The notes beneath the pieces were generated by a model. It worked only from the letters and a program-made list of their open reading frames with translations, ran no database searches and was not told where the DNA came from. The position numbers were made by a program, and so were the translations under genes. Positions 1 through 11,449 of a stretch of DNA of 64,000 nt are shown in pieces (position 1 is the first letter of the stretch; each line of letters opens with the position of its first letter). The stretch is from Drechmeria coniospora (lineage: Eukaryota > Ascomycota > Sordariomycetes > Hypocreales > Ophiocordycipitaceae): NCBI RefSeq assembly GCF_001625195.1, contig NC_054389.1, positions 7,808,520 through 7,872,519 of the forward strand, written 5' to 3'.

Positions 1-5
1 ATACC

Positions 6-426
6 TCGTCTTGCTGCTTTCCGAGGGCCCGGTAAGACTAGTGCCCATACAGCTATACTGGTACAGTATTTCCTCAACAACTACCATCGAACCGTAAGCA
101 TTCTTATTAGAGTCATCTCCTCGAGCAAGGCCGAGAACTCCAGCAAGAAGACTCAGGATACTAAGGATTGGAGTTTGTTGCTTCATAATTGTATGTATAT
201 AGTAAATAGTACATATAGGAGCTTCAGAGGAGTAAAAGAAGCAAATACCTTCGTAATATATTTAGATACTACGTTGGTACTAATGCTTCTCAACCCTATT
301 TCTCTTGGCTCCAGATATCGTTTATTGGGTATATGTGAGCTGTTATATGAACGGTCTGCGATATATGCAAGAGGCTATCCTTGGCTTTACCTGCGCATTT
401 CAATAATAAGCCTTGCGCTAAATTAA
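6..426 (+). pseudogene. Possible decayed P-loop helicase/ATPase fragment
   Basis: An open frame of about 140 codons runs from the window edge to a stop at 424-426. Near its start it reads GPGKTSAHTAIL, resembling a Walker A loop with the usual GPPGTGKT shortened. The following hydrophobic strand and Ser/Lys-rich stretch would fit a superfamily 1 helicase core, but nothing downstream confirms this. The surroundings are AT-rich and contain transposon relics, so a decayed mobile-element or helicase fragment is the likeliest reading. It could equally be chance. Confidence 0.2.
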
Positions 427-1239
427 ACTATGGACCAGTGGGTGGCACCACTCGTATTCCTTAAGTACAGAAGTTTATTTCTGCAGGTTACTTCTGTGAT
501 AAGTAGCTAAATATGTCCATCAATGCCGAGTGGCCGTTGCCTATCGATCGGTGCCGCTATTCAGACCTCTATAAGCTACCTATTCCCTAGCAATTCATCC
601 TCCCAGGCCAACCAACAAGATTTTCTCGACTTCCCTACCTTATCCGAGAACCAGCGTATTATGCTGATCAGGGTCTACGAGGGTGGGCAATAACGCACCC
701 ACCATAGACAACCATACGACGAACTGGCATATGTGGGTATGCATGTGCGGGCGAGCATTTGTGCTGGGGTTTAGATCAGCTGCAATCAGTCAGCACTAAA
801 AAATGCACCTTTACTGCTCGTATGATTTAGAATTCTTAAAGAGCCCACTCCGGACTAGTTTCATAATTCGTCACTTACAAACAATATCTTTTTTGAGCTA
901 GAAGACATAGTGGCCAGCCTGTGCTACCAACTCGTGCCACGCCCCGCATTTCTGGCCCTTGGATTATTACCTCGCACCACCTTTGATGGTGCTTACCGCC
1001 ACAACACTCGCATCACACGAACGCATAAATTTTTACTGAACTATCTTAAATTGCAATAATCTTAAGAATATAGTAGAAAGTTACATTTACAAAACGCTAT
1101 AGATTGTCTCATTGCATTTCCCAATAAAACTTTACTACAGTCGCCCGACAATTTAATATTTCTCGCTTTCGCTTGCAAAGGCAATTGTCAGGCATTGGTC
1201 CAAAAGCAGCGTTCTAGGCGCAATTAACTCGACCAGAAG
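427..1239. other. AT-rich gene-free stretch
   Basis: No coding frame of note and no recognisable motif. The sequence is AT-rich with many stops in all frames, consistent with old, mutated repeat DNA next to the transposase relic that follows. Confidence 0.5.
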
Positions 1240-2015
1240 AGAAAGCATTATATCAATATATCGATAGGCTTGATGCTAGGAACTTTTCAGTACGGCCAGA
1301 TTTTATTGCAGATGCTGCAAATTAGATAATACAAGAGCGGGCATTTCTAAATTCAATAGCTCCAGCTATAACTGTTAAACAGAACTGGAATGCAAGATTT
1401 ATTTAACGTCATCGATCTCGAAAGCAACACCAAAAGAGCTTAATTCAAACTATGAAGCCTCTGAGGATATAGATAGAGTTACCGCTTATTTTCAACAGCT
1501 ACAACTGGTAATTGAAAAGGAAGGTATCCCACCTGCAGATACCTGGAATATGGATGGAACTGGCTTTCGAGTTGGAATGGTTAAGTATCAATTTATTGTA
1601 GTAAATGTAAAAAGAGCACATCTATTTGGTCAGCTTTGCTTATATATTACATTGGTACAATATACGAGAGCTTCATAATAATACAGTTATTGCTCTAACA
1701 GGCAGTGGCTATTCAAATGACTATTATAGCCTTCAGAGGATTAACGCTTCAATCGTTATGCAACTTCAATTAGCAGCAAACGCCTACTAATTTTAGATAG
1801 CCGTGGATCACGTCATAGAATTGATTTTTATCGTCTTCTGTCCAGAAAAGTATATCGTAACTTTCGCAGTGCCACCACATCTTACGCATATTTTACAACC
1901 ACTAGATGTAGCTATCTTCCAACCATTAAAGCACTAGCATGCAAAGGCTCTTGACTTTGCAGTTCGAGATAGTCTAGCCAATGTAACAAAGCTATTTTTG
2001 TATTTCGTATTTTGA
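1240..2015 (+). pseudogene. Decayed pogo/Fot1-type DDE transposase
   Basis: Broken frames in order spell parts of a Tc1/mariner-superfamily (pogo/Fot1, DDE_1) transposase. An N-terminal piece (YIDRLDARNFSVRPDF) is followed by a segment ending TWNMDGTGFRVG near 1545-1575, which matches the family's N-M/F-D-E-T-G-F signature with the Glu replaced by Gly. A later block LLILDSRGSRHRIDFY (about 1790-1835) matches the LDGHGSH region. A last block around 1870-1940 matches the PPHxTHxLQPLDVxxFQPLK region but needs a frame change. Stops and frameshifts interrupt every block, so the gene is dead. The high A/T content suggests repeat-induced mutation, though no base-change index was calculated. No inverted repeats of this element were found. 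Confidence 0.65.
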
Positions 2016-4532
2016 GAGGAAATCTTTGTCAAATGATACTCTTACCCCCGATGCCTCGCAACCAGAATCATGATGGGATCTTTAATGCATCTAGGAACTT
2101 GAATGGCGCAGAGGCGTCTATTGTTCAGGCCGACGCACCCGGTCCGTCCTGCAATCTTTTTTTTGGTGGGTTCAGAGTATTACACTCACGACAGGAATAG
2201 GTACAGACGGCAACTTATTGACTCTCAATTCCGTATTTGGAAAAAATCATCTGCGTCCGTCATCGGCGGCCATTACTCGCATAATAGTTAGTATAGTACA
2301 TTTTAATTGCCGATGCCATCAATTCCCGCATCCCGCCTTGTTTTGCATCGATGATGGCGACAACGATGATGGAGAGGATGACTAGCTAGGTTACAAGTAT
2401 GCGTTTCTACCACAACCACAAGCACGACAACAATAAGTGCTTCAATTGACACAGCGGCAACCCTAGGCATGACTTATACGCAGTCATTTCGCATCGTACA
2501 TGGCCGGAGACAATGAGCATATATATATGGCTGGTTTATGATGCGGCGTACGAAGAATACACGTACAGCCGGATGCCCCGGCAGCAATAAGCGTACAATT
2601 GTGCGGCATCTTCAATATGCCGCGATCTACGCTGGAAGTGTCATTCATTCCCAGAATATAGTTCATCTGGACGGCCACTACTGATGGCGTGGCTGGCGCT
2701 ACCTGCCCATGTGTAAGATGCGAGCAATGCTCTCCAGTCGCTGGATTTTGTGCTTGCGGCTACTGGCGAGAGTCATTTCGAAAAGGCGTCTCGATTGAGT
2801 GAGAGGTAGCAGTAAACGATGGAGAATGGAATATGGGAATGCAGTGTTACTAGGGTGAGGAGGCCGGGCACACGTCGAGGGGCTCTGCTGACTGTCTGAC
2901 TGAGCGACCTACATGACAACAATAATCGTCATTATAAATATCGTTCACAGTACACATCCGCAATCGCTGTAACAGTCGTCAGCTTGGTATCATATCCGTT
3001 AATCTCTTCCGAAAGGAAGTATAATACGTCCTCGAAGCAGTTATTTCGTTTCGTACAGGGCTAAACGTGCGGACATTCCACGGCATTTGCCAAACTGCGT
3101 AGGGCTTCCTCACAGCGCAGGCGTTTCAGGCCGTAGGTGGCGTTGGGGAGAGCAAAAAGGTCAGTGACGTATCGTACACCACCACAGTGTACATTTACTG
3201 TCATTCAAGGGTGAAATTCAAGCCACAAGCCGATCTCCGGGGACATGGTAATTACGTCCGGGACGTAGGTATGCAAGCAGGTGACTGGCCAATCTGGCAG
3301 CCAATATGCCTACGGCTCATGGCAGGCCGGTCTTTCAACAGTGAAATAGATGTTGGAGAATAAGTCAACCCCCATTAAATACATTAATAGTTACACATTT
3401 TGTTGCCGCTCCATATGTACGGAGTAGAGTGGCCAAATAATATAGTGCCAAATACAAGGTCATGATGCTGGGCAAAGGCAGCTGTGAGAATACTCTTCGA
3501 ATAGCAAGCCACTATATGATTCGTTTGCCATTGATAATTACGTTCGGTGCCGTTGAGGCACGAATCTAGCGATCCAGGCACTCTCCCACATCTATTTAAT
3601 TGGTGCTTGGTGCGCGAGCTCGTTCCTGGTGCACAAACTCAACACGTTAATCGGATTCCGTTATTCGAACGCGCCATTCGGCGTACTGCAACGGAGCCCT
3701 GCGCTCCTCACACCTGTCTACCCCGCAGCGTCACTCATCTTGGCCAAATGGCACAATAAGTGTAGGGACGAGAGCTGGTTAAGTGCGTCGCGCTAACGAG
3801 CATTCCAAGCCACTGCGTATAGCGGCCATGGCAATATTGGATGGCTGTCTGTATGACTACCAGCGGGATCAAGTGTCACGTCTGACACGCTCTCGGATTC
3901 GTGCGAGAACGAGGCGCGAGGGCCATTGGCGTGCATGATGAAGTAGAATAACGTAGGAGTGAGATGATGCGGTCGGCACCACGGCCAGCTCGTGAGCCTG
4001 CCGGCTTGTAGATCGATCCCCATAACGGTACGTTGTCGGCAGTTGCACGGATAGAGCGGCTACCCGGTTCAGACTACGAATAGGCTACAAGCATCACAAC
4101 ATACCAGTGGTCCAACTCGCGTCGCCTTTGTTGCCCAACATCCTGTTGCGGAATCAATATTGCTTCTGTATAGGTCCGAGTATGGGGCCTGCGTGACTGT
4201 AGATTTGACCTGCTCTGGGTAGATGAATAGCTTAGGGACAGACAATGTCGTCCTCGACACAGGACACTTTCAGAACCTTCCCATCAAACCATTCATGCAG
4301 TTGTCCAACATTACGGTTCCTAAAGTCATGCATGGAATGCAACCGATTCGCGTGCTAGTGCTTCAAACGGCCCTGCTTCGCGATGTTGAAATCCCGTGTG
4401 GGGCAGGTCTCAGTATACGCGCGACGACTACCGAATGCGAGCCTCGATTAGGTGCAACTAGTAGTGGAGAGGAGCGCGAGAGGTTAGGCGTGAGAGTGTA
4501 TAATATCCGGACGACAAGTCGCAACACCAACG
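2016..4532. other. Gene-poor accessory DNA with a possible Thr/Cys-rich relic
   Basis: No supportable gene. From about 2410 one frame reads a Thr/Ser-rich run (VSTTTTSTTTISAS), and around 2680-2790 another reads a short Cys-rich run (TCPCVRCEQCSPVAGFCACG). Together these vaguely recall the Thr-rich stalk and Cys cluster of the ice-binding-type protein downstream. The stretch to 4532 otherwise holds only short unconvincing frames. Confidence 0.35.
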
Positions 4533-4559
4533 ATGGACCATAATGCTCACAGCCCAAGC

Positions 4560-5846
4560 ATGGCCTCTCATCGCATTCTTGCCGCCGCCTTGTTGGCCAT
4601 GGCTGTTACGATAAACGCTCAGGTGAATATGAAAGTGCTCTCCTTCTTCTCTATCCTCGCCCCCGACGTTTTCAATAGCGGCACCTCGACAGTACACGGA
4701 AATGTAGGAGCTTATAATGATCCCGCTGTCGGCTTTCCTCCTGGCCGAGTTATTGATGGAGACATTTACCCACCTGGCAATCAAACAAACGAAGGGCGTA
4801 CCTGGCTGCTAATAGCTATTCTAAAAATACCAACCATTACAGTTGACTTTGAACTCGAGACCCCGGAACTGGGTGGTCTGGTACTCAAGCCAGGTGTATA
4901 TCGTTTTGTGGGAGGTGGAGCAGCTTCGCTAAATGGCACCCTTTACCTTGATGCCAACCACGACCCGAATAGTAGGTGGGTCTTTAATGTCCTAGACGAC
5001 TTCACCATCGAGAGCTTTGCTAGAGTTGTACTCTTGAACGGCGCCGTAGCCTGCAACGTTATTTGGGGCGTGAATCGGAATGTCTTGACAGGATCAAACG
5101 TTGACTTGCACGGGTACTTCATCGCTCTCGGCTCAATCACGATAGGACCCGGTAGTACGATATTCGGCGGCCTGTACGCCTACAAACTTCCAGTGGTACT
5201 GCAAGACGATACAATCTATCGCTGCGACGCGCCCCCTTTTATACCGCCAACGGGAGGAGCGGGAATCCCGAGTTTACCGACCGAGGAAGGCATGGGAATC
5301 CCAAGTACGACAACTGGCATCCCCTCGACGGCGGATGGTACGACAACCGCAATAGCAACGTTGGAAACAACAACCACAGCTAGCGATACGGCATCTCACA
5401 AGGTTACGGGATCAACCGATACGGATACAATCATTACTAGCCCTAGAATGAGAGGCAGTAGTAGAAACACCACGACGATAACGAAGGTCATTACCTTTAC
5501 GGCAACGTGCCCCGTGGCCCCGACGGTCATCACTTCATGTGGTCAAGAATTCTATATTACATCCCCCGGCACAATGGTGTTGACGGCTACCTCCATCATT
5601 ACGGCCATAAACTCATGCAAGGAGTGTGCCGGGAGCCAGCCGTTCCAAATAAGACCGACCAACAGAACGCCATGCCCAAGCTGCACCTCCGGTAGGGCAT
5701 CTGGGTCGAGGCAATCAGACGGAGGGCGGGAGCATCTTTCAGAACTCGAGATCGAAGTAACAGCCGCTGCTTCAGATCTCCGAAGCCTTGGCATTTACGC
5801 TATTCCAGTAGTCGCCCTTCTTATGATGGCTGTTCATTTGCTCTGA
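4560..5846 (+). CDS. DUF3494 ice-binding-type surface protein, predicted GPI-anchored
   Basis: Intronless, 428 aa from the ATG at 4560. An in-frame ATG at 4533 would add nine polar residues before the signal peptide, so 4560 is preferred. The order is: a signal peptide ending about ITINAQ/VN-type residue 21; a DUF3494 beta-solenoid domain (roughly residues 25-225); a Thr/Ser-rich stalk; a Cys-containing segment; and a hydrophobic tail (IYAIPVVALLMMAVHLL) suiting GPI attachment. DUF3494 hallmarks include VGFPPGRVIDGDIY, LKPGVYRF, GTLYLDANHDPNSRWVFNV, LLNGAVACNVIWGV and ALGSITIGPGSTIFGGLYA. The family includes ice-binding (antifreeze/recrystallisation-inhibiting) proteins of bacteria, algae and fungi and is known for horizontal transfer. 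Ice binding by this member is inferred; an adhesin role is possible. It stands alone in AT-rich, transposon-littered DNA, with a decayed relative 2.2 kb downstream. Confidence 0.88.
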   Translation: MASHRILAAALLAMAVTINAQVNMKVLSFFSILAPDVFNSGTSTVHGNVGAYNDPAVGFPPGRVIDGDIYPPGNQTNEGRTWLLIAILKIPTITVDFELETPELGGLVLKPGVYRFVGGGAASLNGTLYLDANHDPNSRWVFNVLDDFTIESFARVVLLNGAVACNVIWGVNRNVLTGSNVDLHGYFIALGSITIGPGSTIFGGLYAYKLPVVLQDDTIYRCDAPPFIPPTGGAGIPSLPTEEGMGIPSTTTGIPSTADGTTTAIATLETTTTASDTASHKVTGSTDTDTIITSPRMRGSSRNTTTITKVITFTATCPVAPTVITSCGQEFYITSPGTMVLTATSIITAINSCKECAGSQPFQIRPTNRTPCPSCTSGRASGSRQSDGGREHLSELEIEVTAAASDLRSLGIYAIPVVALLMMAVHLL

Positions 5847-6466
5847 GAATGAGTACTCAATGGCCTCACCAGTTGGATGCATGGCCTTTGTTTCGTTCTG
5901 CGTATAGTAAGTAGTATGCCCTCGGCCACCGGGATAGGGGTCTCATATATACAATTACTCGAGAGTTGGACTTGTTCGTCTTGTTTAACAGTTCCACATG
6001 TGTAGATGCTACAGTATACATGCTACATGTATATTGTCTGGTGCGACACGAACGGCGCGTTTAGGGCCATTACGGTACGAGATTGGAACGAGAATATTAG
6101 AAAATGGTACAGGATCAAGTTCGTACGCTCTTCCAACGTGTTTGTTCGCAGGACGTGTTCCCAAGCAAAGGATGAATGCAAATGATACATTTCTGCGATT
6201 TTCGGTAGCTCCTTCGCTCGCACTTCATATTGTTCATACGCCTATATTTTAGTTGCATTCCTGGCGGCTCGTCAGCCTAGTTTTGGGTTAACAAGGGAGG
6301 GCTCGTCGCCTGGACGAATGGCCAATTAGGTTTGATCTCAAACAACAATACCGAATAGGAGCGCTAGTAGAGAAGCAGCTCGAAGATGGAGTAGGCGAGA
6401 ATGAACCTTAACAAGTCACCAGGAGAAGCCAGCCATCCCGCTGGTTGCCCAAGCTCGCATCCTTGG
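5847..6466. other. Spacer between ice-binding-type gene and hAT-like element
   Basis: No gene seen. It holds the 3' flank of the DUF3494 gene and ends in the octamer ATCCTTGG (6459-6466), which recurs at 8008-8015 on the far side of the transposon. Confidence 0.5.
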
Positions 6467-8007
6467 GGTGGGTGGTGATAACCTGACCTATGATCGGGTA
6501 ACTGACCTGACCCGTGCCCCCTAAAACAGGAAGTTTGTGGGCCGCTAAAAAGCTGACCTGACCTGTGGATCCCTTTTTTTAATGTGGGTGGTGATAAACT
6601 GACCTATGGTCGGGTAGCTGACCTGACCCGTGCCCCCTAAAATAGGCAATTTGTGGGCTGCTAAAAAGCTAACCTAACCTGTGGATCCCTTTTTTAATTG
6701 GCTAATACTTTTATAAAGGTGGAGCATGGGTCAGGTCAGAATAAATCAATAGTTGTTAAGAAATCTACGGAACGCTAACTCGAGGTACTAGGCATTGGAG
6801 TACTTATACTCTAATGCCTGCTTAGTCATAGGATGCGAGTCACATGCGGTAGCACGTGACTCTGTCCTAGGACATAGCTCTATTAGGCAAAGCCTAATAT
6901 CATAACATCTATTAAACAAAACTTAACCTCTAAAAATTCTTGAAATCTTAATTCATTTCCAATCAATTAATTCACAATCAATTAACAATGGATTCTGTTA
7001 TCTACTCCCCAACCCGCTTCTACCGCGGCCAACAAGAATCAATTATTAATTAATTAGAGATGGATTGTTTTTTTTTTAACATACCGATGGACAGAGAGAC
7101 TTACTGTTATGGTATCGGGCTTAGCCCGATATACAAGAACGGAGGGAACCAAGGGACCCACTAGGAAGCACGCACACAACTAGAAGCCCTAGTTGCTAAG
7201 TAGTTTTCCCTCCTTCAAGTCTTTTAATAAACATCATTGAGAGTCCTAGAGCAATCGCCTAGCGACTCCGTAACACTTACCAAGCGTAGCAACTGTTACG
7301 GAGTCGCTAGGCGGCTGCTCTAGGACTCTCAATGATGTTTATTAAAAGACTTGAAGGATAGGAAAACTACTTGGCAACTAGGGCTTCTAGTTGTGTGCGT
7401 TCCTCCTAGTGGGTCCCTTGGTTCCCTCCGTTCTCCTATATCGGGCTAAGCCCGATACCATAACAGTAACGCAGCAAAAAACCTCCCCAAGAGGGAGCTT
7501 TATTATACCATTTTCCTATTTTTTGTAAGTGTTTCCTATTTTTTGTAAGTAATAATCAATTATCAATCGATTATCGATCACTTACGTCGATGGTCCAGGC
7601 GGGGAGATGCTTCCAGCGGTAACCAGGCTTTGCGGGGTTACCGGCAGCGTATGTTTTGTATGCGTCGACGTCCTATAGCGAGTTTCCGGCGGTACGGGGC
7701 ATGATGAGAATCAATTATTAATTGATTCGAATTGATAATGATAATCAATTATCAATTGATAATGCAGGCGTGGAGGCGGTATAGGATTAACGTATGTAAG
7801 GAAGGAAAGAGGGACCGGTTAGAAATTCATTAGTAATAAATTTTGCTATTGCCAACCAGACCTATGCTCCACTTTTAAACAATCTTTCAGCCAATTGAAG
7901 AAAGAGATCCACAGGTCAGGTTAGCTATTTAGCGGTCCACAAATTTCCTATTTTCGGGCATGGGTCAGGTCAGCTACCCGACCATGGGTCAGGTTATGTG
8001 TATCCAC
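6467..8007. mobile_element. Non-autonomous hAT-like DNA transposon with 8-bp target duplication
   Basis: The left end (about 6467-6740) and right end (about 7853-8007) are long imperfect terminal inverted repeats of roughly 140 bp. They share ATAACCTGACC, TCGGGTAGCTGACCTGACCC, CTGTGGATC and GGTGGAGCAT-type blocks in opposite orientation. The octamer ATCCTTGG flanks both ends (6459-6466 and 8008-8015), and 8-bp target duplications are typical of the hAT superfamily. The left subterminal block is tandemly duplicated (about 6470-6585 and 6586-6700), with repeated CTGACCTGACC motifs. No transposase remains. A short frame starting ATG at 6989 followed by stops could be the leftover 5' end of a deleted transposase gene. 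An internal hairpin (7101-7469) is annotated separately. hAT membership rests on duplication length and repeat style only. Confidence 0.75.
7101..7469. repeat. Fold-back element: ~175-bp inverted arms, 18-nt loop
   Basis: Arms 7101-7275 and 7294-7469 are near-perfect reverse complements around the loop 7276-7293. They begin TTACTGTTATGGTATCGGGC and end with its complement. Each outer arm carries its own small palindrome, ATCGGGC(T)TAGCCCGAT. There are only a few mismatches or indels, so the hairpin looks younger than the surrounding degraded DNA. It lies inside the hAT-like element and could be a nested MITE/fold-back insertion or part of it. No clear target duplication was seen around it. 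Confidence 0.85.
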
Positions 8008-8049
8008 ATCCTTGGCACAAGCACTCAGGATACCCTTCATTACCCCACA

Positions 8050-8352
8050 ATGAGCTGCATTCGCTTCGTTGCCGTTGCATTATTGGCCATTTCTACTACC
8101 CTCAACGCGCAGGTTGATCTGAAATCGTTCATGCTTCTTCCGTCTTCCGTGCCTCAGAAGTCATCAATACCAAGCAAACAAAAGTCTATAGCAATATTGT
8201 AATATATCCGGAGTCAACCGTCACCGGCTTTCCTCCCGGCCTCGTTATCGACGGCGACATCTACGGACCCTCTCCACTAACAGATCAGGCTCGAATGGAT
8301 CTTCAAGCAGCTATCATCCAAGCATCAAGTCTTCCAGCAATCGATTTGACAT
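8050..8352 (+). pseudogene. Truncated, frameshifted DUF3494 ice-binding-type paralogue
   Basis: The ATG at 8050 opens a signal peptide (FVAVALLAISTTLNAQVDLK) aligning with that of the intact gene at 4560. After about 8125 the homologous reading moves one frame: ASEVINTKQTKVYSNI at 8151 on, then TVTGFPPGLVIDGDIYGPSP (8214 on), matching the intact protein's VGFPPGRVIDGDIY block. It continues ARMDLQAAIIQASSLPAIDLT and stops at 8350-8352. The original frame instead ends at 8200-8202. More than two thirds of the domain, the stalk and the GPI tail are missing. The hAT-like insertion ends 42 bp before this ATG, so the promoter was also displaced. Divergence from the intact copy is large, suggesting an old duplication or separate acquisition. 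Confidence 0.8.
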
Positions 8353-11300
8353 GAAGGTGCTGGTACGCGCCTAGCTACTCACTTCCAGCTTTTTGGTCCA
8401 GTACGCGCAGCCACATGAAGTCGAATAAGTGTTTCAGAAGATACGGTATGTTCTTACCATTCATTGGTGGCTCACACGCAAATATCCTTACAGCCTTTAG
8501 TTATTTGCCCGTCTATTTGTTCTTTCCCTCAATTAATCGAATTTCTGGGAGAAACATGGGAGCTGGGCAAGTATTATTATTGCACCCTGCACGTCACATG
8601 GCGCGCAACTAAGCATTGTACTCTCCCTTTAGCGCAAGCAATGCCAAGTCGCTACTCTCAATATCGTTCCCCGGAAAGGAACAGACTTATTGATCTAGCC
8701 ACATAATAACAATTCGCACTCACCCGATATTACCAATCTTTCCTGCTGGTTTACATCTATGTTTTATGAGGGCTGCAAGTACTCTATACGCTTAGTAAAT
8801 TAGTAGTATTACTGTATTCTCTTCAAGTAGGTTGCATCTAGTTACACCTGTAGAGACCGTTACCTCGTTCCATTTCAACTTGGGCATCTGCTGCTTATCC
8901 TACAAACAGCCTCTGACTGTTGGTTGTTATACTGGTGCAACTGAATGATGTTGGTGATCCTATTATTGAATCATTGACCTAGCCTTTCAGCAGTCTTTGC
9001 TGTTGTCGGCTGGTTGTTGCGGCTTGAGTTAGCCTCCCTGGCTGGTATATTGGTCGATGTGGCTGGTAGTATATCCACCACACTTCTTTTAGTGTACTGT
9101 AATATTACCACCACAGTAAAAGTAGCATGATTTCATACTAAGTATACTGAGTAACAGCTGATTTTCTGACACATCTAGGGGGGGTTATCCGTAGAACCAA
9201 CTCTATTTTTGCCCGCCAATCTGGTCGTCGTCTGGTGCAGAATTCATATCCTTAGGCATGCCGACAATGTTTGATGCACAATGTATTGCACCAGGTAGCA
9301 TACTTTCAAGCAGATACTACCCAAGTACTCGATAACCGACTCGTACGTATTATTCTACTTCGTAGTATACTTATATACTTATATACTCTATGTATAAGGG
9401 GGAAACACACGTACGCGAATTAAAAAATGACCATCGTCCGGCTGGGTCATTTTTCGTAGGCCTCGCTTGATGAGATATTCAATAGCGAAACCAGGAGTAT
9501 GCCAATAAGTATAGTGGCCCGCAATGAACAGCAATCTTTGCAATTAATAAAGTTCTCATGCGCGGGTTGACTGGCTACCGAAGCGGTATTGATATTTGCC
9601 AATGGTCCAAGTACGCCAAACCCGTTGCATTTAGTAGGGAATTTTCTTGCCGATTACAGTTTGAAAATGGCGTGGTATAAACATTCCGACCAGAGGTTTT
9701 TCCCGTTGGTGGGTAAGATACGAGCTACTGTACCCGCCGCCAGTACAAGTTTGAACCCTATTTCCGAGTTCGTTGGAAAAGCAAAAGTTGGCCAGTTAAC
9801 GAATTACAAGAGCATCATAGTTACCTAATAAAGCAACGGTTCATTATATGTAGCGCTATTACAACAATATGAATGGTACGTTTGCAACCCTACGGCACAC
9901 TTCGTTCAATACAAGACTGGCAGGCACAAGGCTAGCGGGCACAAGCACTTAATGCATTTGCAAATAACCCAGTCCTTGTCTCCGTCCTTATCTAGCGCGG
10001 GCATGCTGAATGAGGGAGGGGGTACACTGGCAAAGTTTTAGCCTTACTGCCTGGCAGAAAAAAAGTTCCTAGCATTACGAGTATAGTGTCCAGCGTGTAT
10101 TTGAAGTATGCAAGTTTTAGAGTAGCAAATCTTCTAGCTTGTATTCCCCGGAGGCTGTTTGCCGCTCATGACTCTTGGTTGGAACACAGAAGCACGCCAA
10201 TAATACGGAGCAGACGTATCTGATAGTGGTGGCGCGACCTGAAAAGAATCGGGACTTTTGCCAAGCTAGCCGTACCACCGCCAGGTCTCGCCACCAATGG
10301 AGGGCACTCTAGTTGACGACATAGCAGGCAATATAACGCTGAAAAGATTCTCAGCCTAACTACACATATTAGGGCTGTAGTAATACAAGAAAGGTTACAT
10401 GGATTATATACTGAAGCTGCTACTCTACTCTGTCCAAGGCAAAGCCTTGCTACCGTTCGTTCAGTTTGTAATAAAGAATTATTGCTTGGCCCCGACTTTC
10501 ATATTGCGCCGAACACTGCGCCGAACACGCGAACACGCGAACACGCCCAGGCAGGCGCAGGGTAGGCGAATTGGGTCGAAATTTGGGGTGATTTGTTGAC
10601 TAAGTAAGTAAGCATAAGCAGGTGGCTGGTAGGTAGGTGTAGAGAGGTTTGGAAAGGGACGATACTGAGGAGATCGAATAGTCGAAAATTAGGATAGCGA
10701 AAGCTACCATGGCCTATCAACGGTTCTTGCTTCCACATCCACGTTCAACAGGCGGTAAATCTGCCAGGTGACATAGGTGACATAGGTGTACTGTACAGGA
10801 AGGCCGTAACTAGACCTCCATATAAGGCTAGCAGACAGTTCCTTGCAAGAGGACGAAGGCCTCAGAGATCAATGCTGCACTCCTGCCAGTCTCTTAGCGC
10901 TCTAATATCCGCTAGCACCCGACCCTTATTACTCTACCCCCTATACTATGTATAAGGTTATATGATATTGCCCGCCTTGTACTCCGTAAGTACTCCGTAC
11001 AACTATACTCCCAGTCCGTTACGGCGTCCTGTCTCTCCCCTCTTAGTGTGGGCCACCCTAGTGCTACAGCATAATGCTCTGCCACGTAAGAAGTAAAGTC
11101 ACTCAAATTATATCACCCGTGCATGTCTCCTGACAAAACATTACATATAAACAGTCTCAAGATATTTGCATAAGTATACTAATGGCCTTATAAAATTGAG
11201 TTTTGTTCGATAACGGCTATTATATTACCTAGCCCCAGCTCTTGCACTGTATATAGCTCCCACACATAGCTTGTAGACTATCAAATTGTTTGATTGGTGC

Positions 11301-11449
11301 TACTAGAGTTGCAGAAGCTTCTCAAAGATGAAACGATCGTAGGTATTGGCTTGTTGGATTCACCGTTTACTTGAACTTATCGTTTCTCTCCTGTGACCTT
11401 GCAATTCAAGATCGCGGTTCGCTTCAGATGCATGCTTATTGCTCTGAAT
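8353..11449. other. AT-rich gene desert
   Basis: No supportable gene in about 3.1 kb. Local details are short TA-rich runs near 9360-9400, a small array of the 8-mer GCGAACAC near 10505-10545, and scattered ACTCCGTAC motifs near 10980. Open frames here are short and show no family pattern. Confidence 0.45.
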
